Positions 54,526 to 63,681 of a DNA stretch of 64,000 nt are shown piece by piece. Positions within the stretch are counted from its first letter, which is position 1; every line of letters begins with the position of its first letter. The notes under the pieces were generated by a model that was not told the DNA's origin, ran no database searches, and was given only the letters and a program-made list of their open reading frames with translations. The position numbers and the translations under genes were made by a program. The DNA comes from Gammaproteobacteria bacterium (lineage in GTDB: Bacteria > Pseudomonadota > Gammaproteobacteria > Pseudomonadales > Pseudohongiellaceae), in NCBI GenBank assembly GCA_018401885.1, contig JAGYKB010000007.1:1-64000 (forward strand), in the 5' to 3' direction.

Positions 54526-56223
54526 CTACGGCGCGGCCCAGCTTGGGAATTCGCCAAGCACATCGAAAGCAACGTGACCTAATGTGTAAACGAAGGCTGT
54601 AACGATAATGACCGATAGGAGATCAAGCCAGAGACCGGCGATGACCATTTTGGTGATCGGCACACGTCCAGACGCGTAGATAATTGCATTCGGCGGGGTT
54701 GAGACAGGCAGCATAAAAGCGCAGGACGCCGCGACTGTCGTCGGGATAATAAGCAACAACGGATGGACCGCTATCGCCTGCGAAAGTGAGCCCATAATCG
54801 GAAGCGCGAGTGAAATGGTGGCAACATTAGATGACACCTCGGTCAGCAGCGTGATAAATCCAACGGTGCTGAGTACTATCGCAAACGGACTCGCATCACC
54901 CAGCAAGGCCTGAAGTTGACTCGCCATATAGGTGCCAAGCCCCGACGTTGAGAACCCCTTCGCAATCGCGAGCCCACCGCCGAAGAGAAGCAAAATTCCC
55001 CATGGGACATTTTTCGTGTCTTCCCAATCCATCAAGCGGCCGCCTACGCTTTTGCTGGCAGGAATAATAAACAGAGTGAGCGCCATTGCGATAGACACAG
55101 TACCATCGTCGATGAGTGAGCTTATTGGGGCTGCACCAAATTTTTCGAACAGCAGGTCGAGATAATAACTCCAGCCGAATATGTCGACGTCCTCTCCAAA
55201 AAGCCTCTCTTTTCGAGTCATCCACAACACCGCAACGGCAATAAAAACGCCGCGCACTCGCCGCTCTTCCGTTGTGATTGGACCAAGCTTTTCGATTTCT
55301 TCGGCAATAAACTCTTTGCCGCTAAAAGGCGTGGTAGCCGGCAGCGGGAAAACGAACCGCGTCAGCAACACCCAACTGGCGAGGAGAAATACGAGACTCA
55401 TCGGCAGGGCAAATGACATCCACGTCATAAAGGCGAATTCAGGCGCGTCTGGAAACAGTTGACCCATTTGCGTCACCAGCACGCCATTAGGAGGTGTGCC
55501 AATCAACGTTGCAACGCCGCCGATTGACGCCGAGTACGCGATACCCAATAGCAGCGTAAGCGCAAAGTTAGGCGCTCGCGCGTCCACGTGTCCGCCAGCA
55601 AGTCGTGTCTTTTCATTGAGCTCTTCGTAAAGCAACACGAGAGACATACCCATAGGCATCATCATCATCGCGGTTGCTGTGTTGGAAAGCCACATCGATA
55701 AAAACGCCGTGGCGACCATAAAACCAAGGACAAGTCGATGCGGCTTACCACCAATGATGCGTAGAATGCTGAGGGCGATTCGCTTATGCAAATTCCATTT
55801 TTCAACCGCGGTTGCGATGATAAATCCGCCAAGATACAGGAGGATGATCCAGTCCATGTACTGCGCAGCAACGTTAGGGTACACAATATCGAGATCACTC
55901 AGTGCCACCCCCGATGGCAGACCAGCTCCCTCGGCGTCGATAAGCCCAGCTGCCGACTGTGCGCGCCCGCGCATGATGCCGAGAAGCGGGAACAGCACGA
56001 TAGGGAGAAGCGCCGTCGCGGACAGTGGAATCGCCTCAGTAATCCACCAGATAGCCATCCAGGCAATGACTGCGGCCATTCGCGTAACCATGGGATTACT
56101 TGGATCTAGCTCGACGAACAACAACATAAAAATAAAAGCAGCCGGCCCGAGAAGGAGACCAATGCGCGACCTCAAAGGCGTTTCTACGCTCGCGTTCTCA
56201 TTCAACTCTGCTTGCACTGTCAT
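54526..56223 (-). CDS. SLC13/DASS family anion symporter
   Basis: Protein of 565 residues from ATG 56223 (AGAGG upstream). About eleven membrane segments; DASS motifs include WWITEAIPLSATALLPIVLF, LSNTATAMMMMPMGMSLVLL, ATLIGTPPNGVLVTQMG and SSNVATISLALPIMGSLSQA. Na+-coupled uptake of a dicarboxylate or sulfate-like anion is expected; the substrate is open. A loop of ~45 residues in the middle (ERRVRGVFIAVAVLWMTRKE) is usual for the bacterial forms. It is preceded by a strong inverted repeat. Confidence 0.9.
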   Translation of the reverse strand: MTVQAELNENASVETPLRSRIGLLLGPAAFIFMLLFVELDPSNPMVTRMAAVIAWMAIWWITEAIPLSATALLPIVLFPLLGIMRGRAQSAAGLIDAEGAGLPSGVALSDLDIVYPNVAAQYMDWIILLYLGGFIIATAVEKWNLHKRIALSILRIIGGKPHRLVLGFMVATAFLSMWLSNTATAMMMMPMGMSLVLLYEELNEKTRLAGGHVDARAPNFALTLLLGIAYSASIGGVATLIGTPPNGVLVTQMGQLFPDAPEFAFMTWMSFALPMSLVFLLASWVLLTRFVFPLPATTPFSGKEFIAEEIEKLGPITTEERRVRGVFIAVAVLWMTRKERLFGEDVDIFGWSYYLDLLFEKFGAAPISSLIDDGTVSIAMALTLFIIPASKSVGGRLMDWEDTKNVPWGILLLFGGGLAIAKGFSTSGLGTYMASQLQALLGDASPFAIVLSTVGFITLLTEVSSNVATISLALPIMGSLSQAIAVHPLLLIIPTTVAASCAFMLPVSTPPNAIIYASGRVPITKMVIAGLWLDLLSVIIVTAFVYTLGHVAFDVLGEFPSWAAP

Positions 56224-56286
56224 TTCCGAACCTCTGTTATTTTTATTCGCTCGTGTCATGCGATGGTCTGCTCTTCACCCTCGCAG

Positions 56287-56321
56287 CCGTTGCAAAGCAC
56301 CTGACCGGCTCTTTGCAACGG
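56287..56321. repeat. 11-bp perfect inverted repeat between peroxiredoxin and SLC13 genes
   Basis: CCGTTGCAAAG and CTTTGCAACGG with a 13-base spacer. On the minus strand there is no T-run after it, so it is more likely an operator or an RNA hairpin at the start of the SLC13 transcript than a terminator. Confidence 0.7.
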
Positions 56322-56343
56322 AGGAGAAGTGCTCGACGGTTAG

Positions 56344-56823
56344 CTAGAGCTGCGCGAGGATCGCGTCGGCCGAACTAACTTTTATTTCGCCAGGGGCTTC
56401 GACGCCAAGATACGTCACCGTTCCGTCTTCGACAATCATGCCGAAACGCTGCGCGCGCTGCCCCATGCCAAAACCGCTTGCGTCAAGCGACAGACCGATC
56501 GCAGAAGTGAACTCGCCATTGCCGTCTGCAAGCATGACAATCTCTTCAGCATTCTGCGCCTGCCCCCAAGCTCCCATAACGAAGGCGTCGTTAACTGACA
56601 TGCAAGCAATCGTATCGACACCCTTCGCTTTGATCGCATCGGCATTCACGACGAAACCAGGCAAATGCGTCATAGAGCAGCCCGGGGTAAAGGCGCCTGG
56701 TACCGCGAAAAAGGCCACTTTTTTACCGGCAAACAAGTCTTCGCTGCTCAGCGGCTTGGGGCCTTCGCTAGTCATCACTTGAAAGCCGATCGCTGGTACT
56801 TTATCGCCCACTTGAATAGTCAT
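56344..56823 (-). CDS. Peroxiredoxin, Prx5 (glutaredoxin/thiol-dependent) type
   Basis: Protein of 159 residues. ATG 56823 has AGGAG 8 bases upstream, so longer starts are not needed. Prx5 pattern: MTIQVGDKVPAIGFQVMTSE, VAFFAVPGAFTPGCSMTHLP with the peroxidatic cysteine, and VDTIACMSVNDAFVMGAWGQ. No second nearby cysteine for an atypical disulfide is seen except in IACMS. It reduces hydroperoxides in the cytoplasm. It keeps Cys where the peroxiredoxin at 32775-33317 has UGA. Confidence 0.93.
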   Translation of the reverse strand: MTIQVGDKVPAIGFQVMTSEGPKPLSSEDLFAGKKVAFFAVPGAFTPGCSMTHLPGFVVNADAIKAKGVDTIACMSVNDAFVMGAWGQAQNAEEIVMLADGNGEFTSAIGLSLDASGFGMGQRAQRFGMIVEDGTVTYLGVEAPGEIKVSSADAILAQL

Positions 56824-56901
56824 AAAAATGCTCCTGCGGCGTTTGCCGCTGTAGGGTTTATAGCTGGGTATGAATAAATTTCGCAGGAATAATAACAAAC
56901 A

Positions 56902-56931
56902 AGCCGTCTAACTGACGACAGTTAAACGGCT
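56902..56931 (-). terminator. Rho-independent terminator of the AsmA-like gene
   Basis: AGCCGT(C)TAACTG/CAGTTA(A)ACGGCT, one mismatch, loop ACGA. On the minus strand TGTTTGTTATTATT follows. It separates the AsmA-like gene from the Prx5 gene. Confidence 0.8.
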
Positions 56932-57020
56932 CGATGTGAGAACTAGTCGCTTAGGCTAAGGTATAGTTTTCAGGGTATAGAGCGAACCACCGCCCTCTAG
57001 ACCCTGCGTAACTCATTGGC

Positions 57021-57797
57021 CTAATTTCTCAGGTTACGCAGCCTGTTACTGAGATCTTCGACTGAGGTACCGAGCGCCTCCTCTACTTTTTCTGTTATTT
57101 GGTCTTCGATTTTTTCAACCTCCTCGCGTGCGCGGTCTTCGACGCCCTGCCTCACTTGATCGAGACTCGGTAAATTAGCTTCGCCAATCGAGCTTAGCAG
57201 TTCTCTTATTACGACCTCGGCCGCCGCGGCTATTGACGCACCACCGTTTGCGCCACCGATGTCTGTCAGGATAATGTCCGGCAGAACCAACTGAGTTGAG
57301 CCAAGTGCCGCAGTGACGGATAGCAGTGGTCCAAGGATTTCGACACGCCGCAGGAGAATTTTCTTAGCCGAGTCCGTCGCAGGCTCTTCTTCTGATTCTG
57401 AACCAGCATCGCTGCTTGGCAGATTAGCGAGCAGCGCCCGGAGATTGTCGCGAGTGATCTTTGTTTCGTAATTGATCTGTGGCTGGGCAAGTCTTAGCAG
57501 CTCGATCTCTATCGTGTCATCGAAAATAGAAGAGAGATTTACCGTAGCTTCGACGGCGCCTAAAGCAATGGCAGGTCCTTCGGAGAACCCCGCGGGGTTC
57601 GCTATCGATAGACCGCGAATGCTAGATTCGCCGGTGAGGGGAGACAGCGTTACTGAATCAACTCGCACCTCGGTCTTAAACGCTGATTGTCCCGCAAACT
57701 CGATACCCGCCTTCGCCGCCGAACCAAGATAATAATAGCCAGCCCACAGAACAATAGAAATCAGCAGTACGAACGTCATAAAAATTCGTGCAATCAT
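57021..57797 (-). CDS. AsmA-like membrane-anchored protein
   Basis: Protein of 258 residues with an N-terminal anchor (RIFMTFVLLISIVLWAGYYY), then a domain resembling the start of AsmA proteins (KTEVRVDSVTLSPLTGESSI, RGLSIANPAGFSEGPAIAL, INYETKITRDNLRALLANLP) and a charged coiled-coil C-terminus (EDRAREEVEKIEDQITEKVE). Much shorter than AsmA, which transports phospholipid toward the outer membrane. Role unknown; terminator present downstream. Confidence 0.78.
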   Translation of the reverse strand: MIARIFMTFVLLISIVLWAGYYYLGSAAKAGIEFAGQSAFKTEVRVDSVTLSPLTGESSIRGLSIANPAGFSEGPAIALGAVEATVNLSSIFDDTIEIELLRLAQPQINYETKITRDNLRALLANLPSSDAGSESEEEPATDSAKKILLRRVEILGPLLSVTAALGSTQLVLPDIILTDIGGANGGASIAAAAEVVIRELLSSIGEANLPSLDQVRQGVEDRAREEVEKIEDQITEKVEEALGTSVEDLSNRLRNLRN

Positions 57798-57927
57798 TGG
57801 CTAATCTCCTCTCCTGCCCACGCGAACGAGAGGCAAAATCCAACTCGCTTAGGCATAGATGTGATTTAAGTCTCCTTGTAGTAGACCCGAAGGAAACCAG
57901 TTTATGCTCGCCTAAACGGGGAAAATA

Positions 57928-58968
57928 CTACGGCGCCAACGGCCGACTCTCGAGACTTGCCCCGACAACACTCTCGATCCAATCCCGATGCAGACCAAGA
58001 TACTCGAACACGGCGACAGCGCCATAGCTACCTTGTGTCTCCTCATTGAACGCCGCGCCGATAACTTCGCCCACGGTGATCCCTCCAAGCGCATAGCCTT
58101 CGGCGGTCTTCATGAGTGCAGGACCGCCACTGTCGCCTAGACTAGGCATTCCCTCGAGTTTTTCAGTCGCCCCCCTATCGACGCGGGGGTCGTCGAAAAA
58201 AATACTGAGACGGTTATCCACCTGAGTAAGACGGTTGCTCGCCCGCCTAAACTTACCATCGTCACGATCACGCCCAGACAGTCCCTGCCCGGTATATCCC
58301 CATCCTAGCAAGTAGATGAGCTGACCGACCGCGACCTCGCCGTCGGCTAGTAGTATGGGCCTCGGAAAAGCGAGCGGTTCCTCAAAGTGCAACAGTGCAA
58401 GATCAACATCAGTTGACGAGGTCAGGTCGTAAAGGGGATGAACGACGAACGCATCGATTGCTCTCGATTCATTGGCAAGCTTCACACTAAACTTTGCCTC
58501 ACTCGCAAGCGTCGATTTCAATGAAGTTTGCTCTAGGCAGTGCGCTGCAGTGATCGCCCACTGAGCATGAATCAGCGTCGCAGCACAAACCTTACGAGAG
58601 CCCTGCTGTTCGAGAAAGAATACCGCTGGAAAGTCGCTCGCGTTAATCTGATAGGCGCTGTCCGCGACGTCATGCCGCGTGATGATCGCGCTAGCCTGAG
58701 AAGGCAACGCGCCAAGTGAAACACTCAATACAGACAACGCAGTACCTAAAATCCATCTGGACTGCTCAGTGTTTTTTTCGTGTTTTGCTGCGCGTGGGCG
58801 GCGCAGCGGTCTGAGATTGGGTGCCAAGCGCTTGCGGCGAGAAAGCGAAAAAAGACCAACCATGCGCCACAGCACCACACCCATCGTGACGAAGATAAAC
58901 GCTAAAAGGACCGCCGCGAGCCATTCTTGCGATCCCCAGCCGTTTGTATTGATGAACTTTGCTAGCAT
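57928..58968 (-). CDS. Trypsin-like (S1) serine protease, membrane-anchored
   Basis: Protein of about 346 residues; ATG 58968 chosen, GTG 58974 possible. A first membrane helix (AAVLLAFIFVTMGVVLWRMV) is followed by a very basic stretch (SRRKRLAPNLRPLRRPRAAK) and a second, signal-like hydrophobic segment (GTALSVLSVSLGALPSQASA). The protease domain has TAAHC (His), DVDLALLHF (Asp) and GDSGGP (Ser), all three present. It would cleave proteins in the periplasm or outside. The double N-terminal segment is unusual. Confidence 0.85.
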   Translation of the reverse strand: MLAKFINTNGWGSQEWLAAVLLAFIFVTMGVVLWRMVGLFSLSRRKRLAPNLRPLRRPRAAKHEKNTEQSRWILGTALSVLSVSLGALPSQASAIITRHDVADSAYQINASDFPAVFFLEQQGSRKVCAATLIHAQWAITAAHCLEQTSLKSTLASEAKFSVKLANESRAIDAFVVHPLYDLTSSTDVDLALLHFEEPLAFPRPILLADGEVAVGQLIYLLGWGYTGQGLSGRDRDDGKFRRASNRLTQVDNRLSIFFDDPRVDRGATEKLEGMPSLGDSGGPALMKTAEGYALGGITVGEVIGAAFNEETQGSYGAVAVFEYLGLHRDWIESVVGASLESRPLAP

Positions 58969-58986
58969 AAGCACGCCACAGTGGGA

Positions 58987-59616
58987 TTAATCTTCACCTG
59001 ATAAATCCTTGAGTAACTGCATAAGGCTTTCGGCGCGCGCCCAAGGGTCGTCTAGCTCAAGCAGCGCCTGCCGACTATTCTCGCTCATCGGTATGAGCTC
59101 GCTAAGATGCCAACCAAGGTGCCAGAGATTATCGTACTCGATAGCGAAATTCTTCTCGGCAACGAGCGGGTGTTCCTCTAACCCCCGAAGCACCTCGACT
59201 AGCTCACCAAAGTCATCTCCGTAGGCCACAGGCTCGCTATCTATCGTATCGCGTTCGCTTAACACAACCTTTGCCATCAATAGATCAGAGTCCGCCTCCC
59301 AACAATCTTCGACACGGAATTTAGTTGTGCCTTCGATGGTAATACCGAGCAGACCGTTTTCAAGTTGGTTCCAATCGATGATGCGGGCAAGTGTCCCTAT
59401 GCGATTAACGCTGTGCTGCGTGCCCGCCGCACGCTCGCCGGTTCCCGACTCAATCGAGCAAATACCAAAAGGCGTGCCTGACTTGAGGCTCTCAGTGACC
59501 ATATCGATGTAGCGCCGCTCGAAAATCTGCAGATCATGTCTGCCGGCGGGAAACAGCACGATTCGGAGTGGGAAAAGGGGTATGGTGATGACGTCTTCTA
59601 ACTTCGCGAAAGACAT
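58987..59616 (-). CDS. LON substrate-binding domain protein
   Basis: Protein of 209 residues from ATG 59616. It is made of the Lon N-terminal domain alone (ITIPLFPLRIVLFPAGRHDL, QIFERRYIDMVTESLKSGTP, GTLARIIDWNQLENGLLGIT). Without ATPase or protease domains, it is presumably a peptide-binding protein. It begins 35 bp after mpl and may be in an operon with it and with the protease gene downstream. Confidence 0.9.
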   Translation of the reverse strand: MSFAKLEDVITIPLFPLRIVLFPAGRHDLQIFERRYIDMVTESLKSGTPFGICSIESGTGERAAGTQHSVNRIGTLARIIDWNQLENGLLGITIEGTTKFRVEDCWEADSDLLMAKVVLSERDTIDSEPVAYGDDFGELVEVLRGLEEHPLVAEKNFAIEYDNLWHLGWHLSELIPMSENSRQALLELDDPWARAESLMQLLKDLSGED

Positions 59617-59650
59617 AGAGCTTGATCCTGAGGTGACGCGCGGGCTCAGC

Positions 59651-61078
59651 TTAACGTCGAAGCGCCCGCAGTAGTTTGTCGTGTATGCCGCCGAAACCAC
59701 CGTTGCTCATTACAACGATATGATCGCCTTCGACCGCACTCTGTGCGAGATAGCTCACAATGTCATCGACCTCATCGAAGCTGCGACTCGGCACAGGATT
59801 GCTGGCCTCGAGCGCGGCGAAATCGAGACCGGAGTTTGCGGGGCGACGCCAAACGACCTCATCTGCTGATTGGCATGCGGCTACCAAGGTCTCCTGATGT
59901 ACGCCCGCGCGCATCGTGTTGGATGCCGGCTCTATCACGGCAACCAGCCGCTGTGGCTTGCCGTTGCGGTCAGAATGAATCCGTGACGCCATACCCTCGA
60001 GTGTTGTTTCGATCGCTGTCGGGTGATGGGCAAAATCATCATAGACGCGAATACCACGACGCTCACCTCTAAGCTCCATGCGTCGTTTTACGCCACGGAA
60101 ATGATTGAGCGCCTCCGCCGCAGTCGACACCTGAACGCCTGCATGATGGGCCGCCGCGATCGCAGCCACAGCATTGTTGACGTTGTGACGCCCGGTCATC
60201 TGCCACTCGATCTGCACATACTCTATAGGTTCTCCCCCTACGCCCATCTTCGACAAGGAAAACCGGCTGCCGTCATCGCGATTGAGTTCGGCATTCCAGT
60301 AGACGCCGCCAGCATCAAGCAGCGCAAGCGAATCCGCCGGGACCGCATCAACGCCAAAGCTCTGCCGCGGAGTCCAGCAACCCCGCGCGAGAACATCCTC
60401 AAGCGCCTCTTCACCACTGCCTGATAGAATAAGCCCGTTGCTCGGAAGCGTTCGAACGAGATGCTGAAACTGACGTTTGATCGCCTCGAGATCATCGAAA
60501 ATGTCTGCGTGATCGAATTCGAGGTTATTTAAAATTGTCGTACGCGGCGCGTAGTGAATAAACTTCGAGCGCTTGTCGAAAAATGCACTGTCGTATTCGT
60601 CTGCTTCCACAACGAAGAAAATAGAGTCGCCCAGACTCGCCGATGCCGGAAGATTATTCGTCACACCACCGATCAGATAGCCCGGTTTCATTCCCGCGTA
60701 TTCGAGAATCCACGCAAGCATGGCGCTAGTCGTCGTTTTACCATGCGTGCCCGCAACCCCGAGCACCCATCGGCTGTGTAGCACATTTTTTGCTAACCAC
60801 TCTGGCCCCGAGGTATAACGTATCCCTCGATCGAGCACGTACTCGACACTAGGATTCCCACGGGACATCGCATTACCAATGATCACGAGATCGGGTGCAG
60901 GGCGCAGATGCTTGGGGTCAAATCCCTCACAGAGACGAATGCCCTGCTGTTGTAGCTGCGTACTCATCGGCGGATACACGTTTGCATCGCTACCGCTGAC
61001 TTCGAATCCGAGTTGCTTAGCAAGTATCGCGAGGCTGCCCATAAAGGTGCCGCAAATACCTAAAATATGAATATGCAT
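59651..61078 (-). CDS. mpl: UDP-N-acetylmuramate:L-Ala-gamma-D-Glu-meso-DAP ligase (murein peptide recycling)
   Basis: Protein of 475 residues from ATG 61078. Mur ligase features: MHIHILGICGTFMGSLAILA, LGVAGTHGKTTTSAMLAWIL (ATP loop), FFVVEADEYDSAFFDKRSKF, ILNNLEFDHADIF, and a C-terminal DDFAHHPTAIETTLEGM. Mpl reattaches the recycled tripeptide to UDP-MurNAc. The stop falls 34 bp before the LON gene. Confidence 0.95.
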   Translation of the reverse strand: MHIHILGICGTFMGSLAILAKQLGFEVSGSDANVYPPMSTQLQQQGIRLCEGFDPKHLRPAPDLVIIGNAMSRGNPSVEYVLDRGIRYTSGPEWLAKNVLHSRWVLGVAGTHGKTTTSAMLAWILEYAGMKPGYLIGGVTNNLPASASLGDSIFFVVEADEYDSAFFDKRSKFIHYAPRTTILNNLEFDHADIFDDLEAIKRQFQHLVRTLPSNGLILSGSGEEALEDVLARGCWTPRQSFGVDAVPADSLALLDAGGVYWNAELNRDDGSRFSLSKMGVGGEPIEYVQIEWQMTGRHNVNNAVAAIAAAHHAGVQVSTAAEALNHFRGVKRRMELRGERRGIRVYDDFAHHPTAIETTLEGMASRIHSDRNGKPQRLVAVIEPASNTMRAGVHQETLVAACQSADEVVWRRPANSGLDFAALEASNPVPSRSFDEVDDIVSYLAQSAVEGDHIVVMSNGGFGGIHDKLLRALRR

Positions 61079-61230
61079 AGGGCCTAATTCTGCGGCTCCG
61101 CGGGCCGCCTCTTTCATGGATGTATCGTGTTTATAACATGAATCTCGGGTAGCATTGCAGCACTGGGTAGGCAAACTTTCCAACAAGCCCGACCCGAACC
61201 TACTTTAACCCCGACAACGAGACTATTTCT

Positions 61231-61764
61231 GTGACCCTCTGGGATTTTTCGCTCTCGCTCTACGATAAACCGGGTGTGCCTGAGGCCTGCCTTACCTTGC
61301 AGAACAGGCACAATCTCGACGTTAATCTGGTTCTATTCTGTTTGTGGCTAGCCGCCGAGTCTCGCTGTTTAACCAAAGACGCTATGCAGGAGGTCATCGC
61401 TCACTCTGATACGTGGCGAGAGAAAATGATTACCCCTCTGCGCGCACTGCGGACAGAAATGAAGGGCTGGCCTTCGGATGTGAGCATCTCCGATTTCTCT
61501 CGACGCGAAGACTTCGAAGCGCTAAGAGGTAAAGTGAAAGCAATAGAACTCGAAGCTGAGAAGTGGCAACAGGAAATGCTCACGAGCTACGCCGAACACT
61601 CCGCGGATGTCGCAGATCCCGAACTGGCCTGCTTCTCTACAAGCCTGGGTTTATTAATCGCGAGGAGCGGCGACGATAATCCAGGCTGGAAAAACGCAGT
61701 TTTATGGATTGCCGACGCCCATGGAGCGGACTTTGCTGAAAAAGTACGCATCGCTCTAGTCTAA
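61231..61764 (+). CDS. TIGR02444 family protein
   Basis: Protein of 177 residues starting at GTG 61231. It opens with LWDFSLSLYDKPGVPEACLT, then LQNRHNLDVNLVLFCLWLAA, the TIGR02444 hallmark, and a charged helical rest. Function unknown. Divergent from mpl, convergent with rhlE 24 bp later. Confidence 0.87.
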   Translation: MTLWDFSLSLYDKPGVPEACLTLQNRHNLDVNLVLFCLWLAAESRCLTKDAMQEVIAHSDTWREKMITPLRALRTEMKGWPSDVSISDFSRREDFEALRGKVKAIELEAEKWQQEMLTSYAEHSADVADPELACFSTSLGLLIARSGDDNPGWKNAVLWIADAHGADFAEKVRIALV

Positions 61765-61787
61765 ATACGAAGACGCGAAACGTATCG

Positions 61788-63404
61788 CTAGCGAGAAGGA
61801 CGAACCTTTTCACGAAGCGTCTGCCACAGAGAACCGCCGCTCTCGGACTTCGCTGGCACCGATCGCTGCCCGCTTGAGCCTTGACGCCACGAACGCGCAG
61901 TTGCCGCGCCATTGGCGCCTCGACCGCCTGCAGGGCGCGGATTCGCAGCATGAGAAGGAGCGCGATTCCCGCGATTGTCGTCTGCATCGATTCGGTTGCC
62001 GTCACGATCACCGTTCTCATCGCGCGGCACTGGTTTCGCCTTTGCTTGGTTTGGGCGTCGATTCTGAGCTTGGGCCTGTGTTCGGCCTGGCGACTGCCCC
62101 GCACCTTGCGAGCGAGTGCGACCCCGCCCATCACCCGCTGCGGAACCAGAAGAACGGCGACTGCTAGTCGCGCCACCTTCGGCACTTCGCCCATTACGAC
62201 CTCCACGCGCACCGTTGCCCCGGGGCTGTCTAGGCGGACGCGCTTCTTCGACATAGTCCTCTGCACCCGCAACCGGCGTTAGATCGAACTCTTTCATGTC
62301 GGCTTTGGGAATAGGCTTTTTGATGAGACGCTCAATATCGCGTAGCTGTTTGCGCTCGTCGCTGCTGACTAAAGAGATAGCAAGACCGCCTGCGCCCGCG
62401 CGTCCGGTCCGACCGATGCGGTGTACATAGTCCTCAGGTACATGCGGCAAATCGAAGTTGATCACTGACTCAAGCTGATGAATATCGATACCTCGTGCAG
62501 CAATATCGGTTGCTACGAGTACTTGAATCGAATCTTGCTTGAACGAGTCCAATGCTTTGGTGCGCTGAGCCTGCGACTTGTTGCCGTGAATCGCCGCGGC
62601 CGTGATGCCGTCTTTGGACAACTTTTTAACAAGGTTGTTGGCACCGTGTTTAGTCCTGCTGAAGACCAGTGTCTGAGCTGTATTAGAACGAAGAATCGCA
62701 CTTAATAGCTGCGCTTTCTGCTGCTTCTCTACTTGATACATACGCTGCGTAATAATCTCGACGGTCGAGTTGCGCGGCGCAACGTCGATTTCGACAGGTT
62801 GATAGCAGATTGTTTTTGCCAGCTTGCGAATGTCGTCTGAGAAAGTTGCAGAAAACATAAGATTCTGTCGTTTTTTGGGCAGCAGCGCCAAAATCTTTCG
62901 AATATCGCGAATAAAGCCCATATCGAGCATGCGATCGGCTTCGTCGAGAATAAGAATATCGACTTTGTCAAAATGCACAGAACGCTGCTGATGAAGATCA
63001 AGCAAGCGACCCGGCGTCGCCACCAAAATATCGAGGCTTTTGCGCAGCATCGTTTTCTGCGGATTGATATTCACGCCACCGAACACGACGCCCGAGCGCA
63101 GATTCTCATTCGTGCCATAGGTTTCGATGCTGTCTTGAATCTGTGCGGCGAGCTCACGGGTAGGCGTTAAGATTAACGCGCGCATCGTGTCTGGTTTTTT
63201 ATTGGTCTCACCACTAAGTAGCTGTAAAAGCGGGAGGGTAAATCCAGCCGTTTTGCCCGTGCCGGTCTGTGCGGCTGCCATAACGTCTTGACCGCTCAAG
63301 ATTACGGGTATCGCTTTTTCTTGAATCGGTGTTGGCTTAGTGTAGCCAGTCTTTTCGACGGCGCTGAGTAATGAATCGGACAGGCCGAGGTTTGCAAATG
63401 TCAT
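61788..63404 (-). CDS. rhlE: DEAD-box RNA helicase RhlE
   Basis: Protein of 538 residues from ATG 63404. Motifs: AAQTGTGKTAGFTLPLL, PTRELA, ATPGRLLDLH, LILDEADRMLDMGFIRDIRK, FSATFSDDIRKLAKT, HRIGRTGRAG. The C-terminal ~140 residues are arginine/glycine/asparagine-rich and basic, typical of RhlE tails that bind RNA. It helps mature ribosomes and decay mRNA. The cluster of two DEAD-box genes (with deaD at 22.5 kb) covers the usual set. Confidence 0.95.
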   Translation of the reverse strand: MTFANLGLSDSLLSAVEKTGYTKPTPIQEKAIPVILSGQDVMAAAQTGTGKTAGFTLPLLQLLSGETNKKPDTMRALILTPTRELAAQIQDSIETYGTNENLRSGVVFGGVNINPQKTMLRKSLDILVATPGRLLDLHQQRSVHFDKVDILILDEADRMLDMGFIRDIRKILALLPKKRQNLMFSATFSDDIRKLAKTICYQPVEIDVAPRNSTVEIITQRMYQVEKQQKAQLLSAILRSNTAQTLVFSRTKHGANNLVKKLSKDGITAAAIHGNKSQAQRTKALDSFKQDSIQVLVATDIAARGIDIHQLESVINFDLPHVPEDYVHRIGRTGRAGAGGLAISLVSSDERKQLRDIERLIKKPIPKADMKEFDLTPVAGAEDYVEEARPPRQPRGNGARGGRNGRSAEGGATSSRRSSGSAAGDGRGRTRSQGAGQSPGRTQAQAQNRRPNQAKAKPVPRDENGDRDGNRIDADDNRGNRAPSHAANPRPAGGRGANGAATARSWRQGSSGQRSVPAKSESGGSLWQTLREKVRPSR

Positions 63405-63681
63405 AAAAATCTCTAATTTATCTGTTTGAATTGCGCACGAAACGCCGGCTAGCTGCGCGCAAGGCGGCAACAGATAACTTAGGTGACAAGGTGCACGGGT
63501 GTGCATTCGAAAGGTCGCAAGCTTACTTGCCAGAGACGCATAAGTGCGCTCAAGGGGAGCTAGACTCAGTAGAAGCACAGTCGACGGCAATAAGGTGCCT
63601 TGATCGACTTGCGCGCAAGGTACAGCAATAAGAGGCTCGCGTCAGCTTTTATTTCGCGCGCCTCTCGTGAGGAACCTCTGC

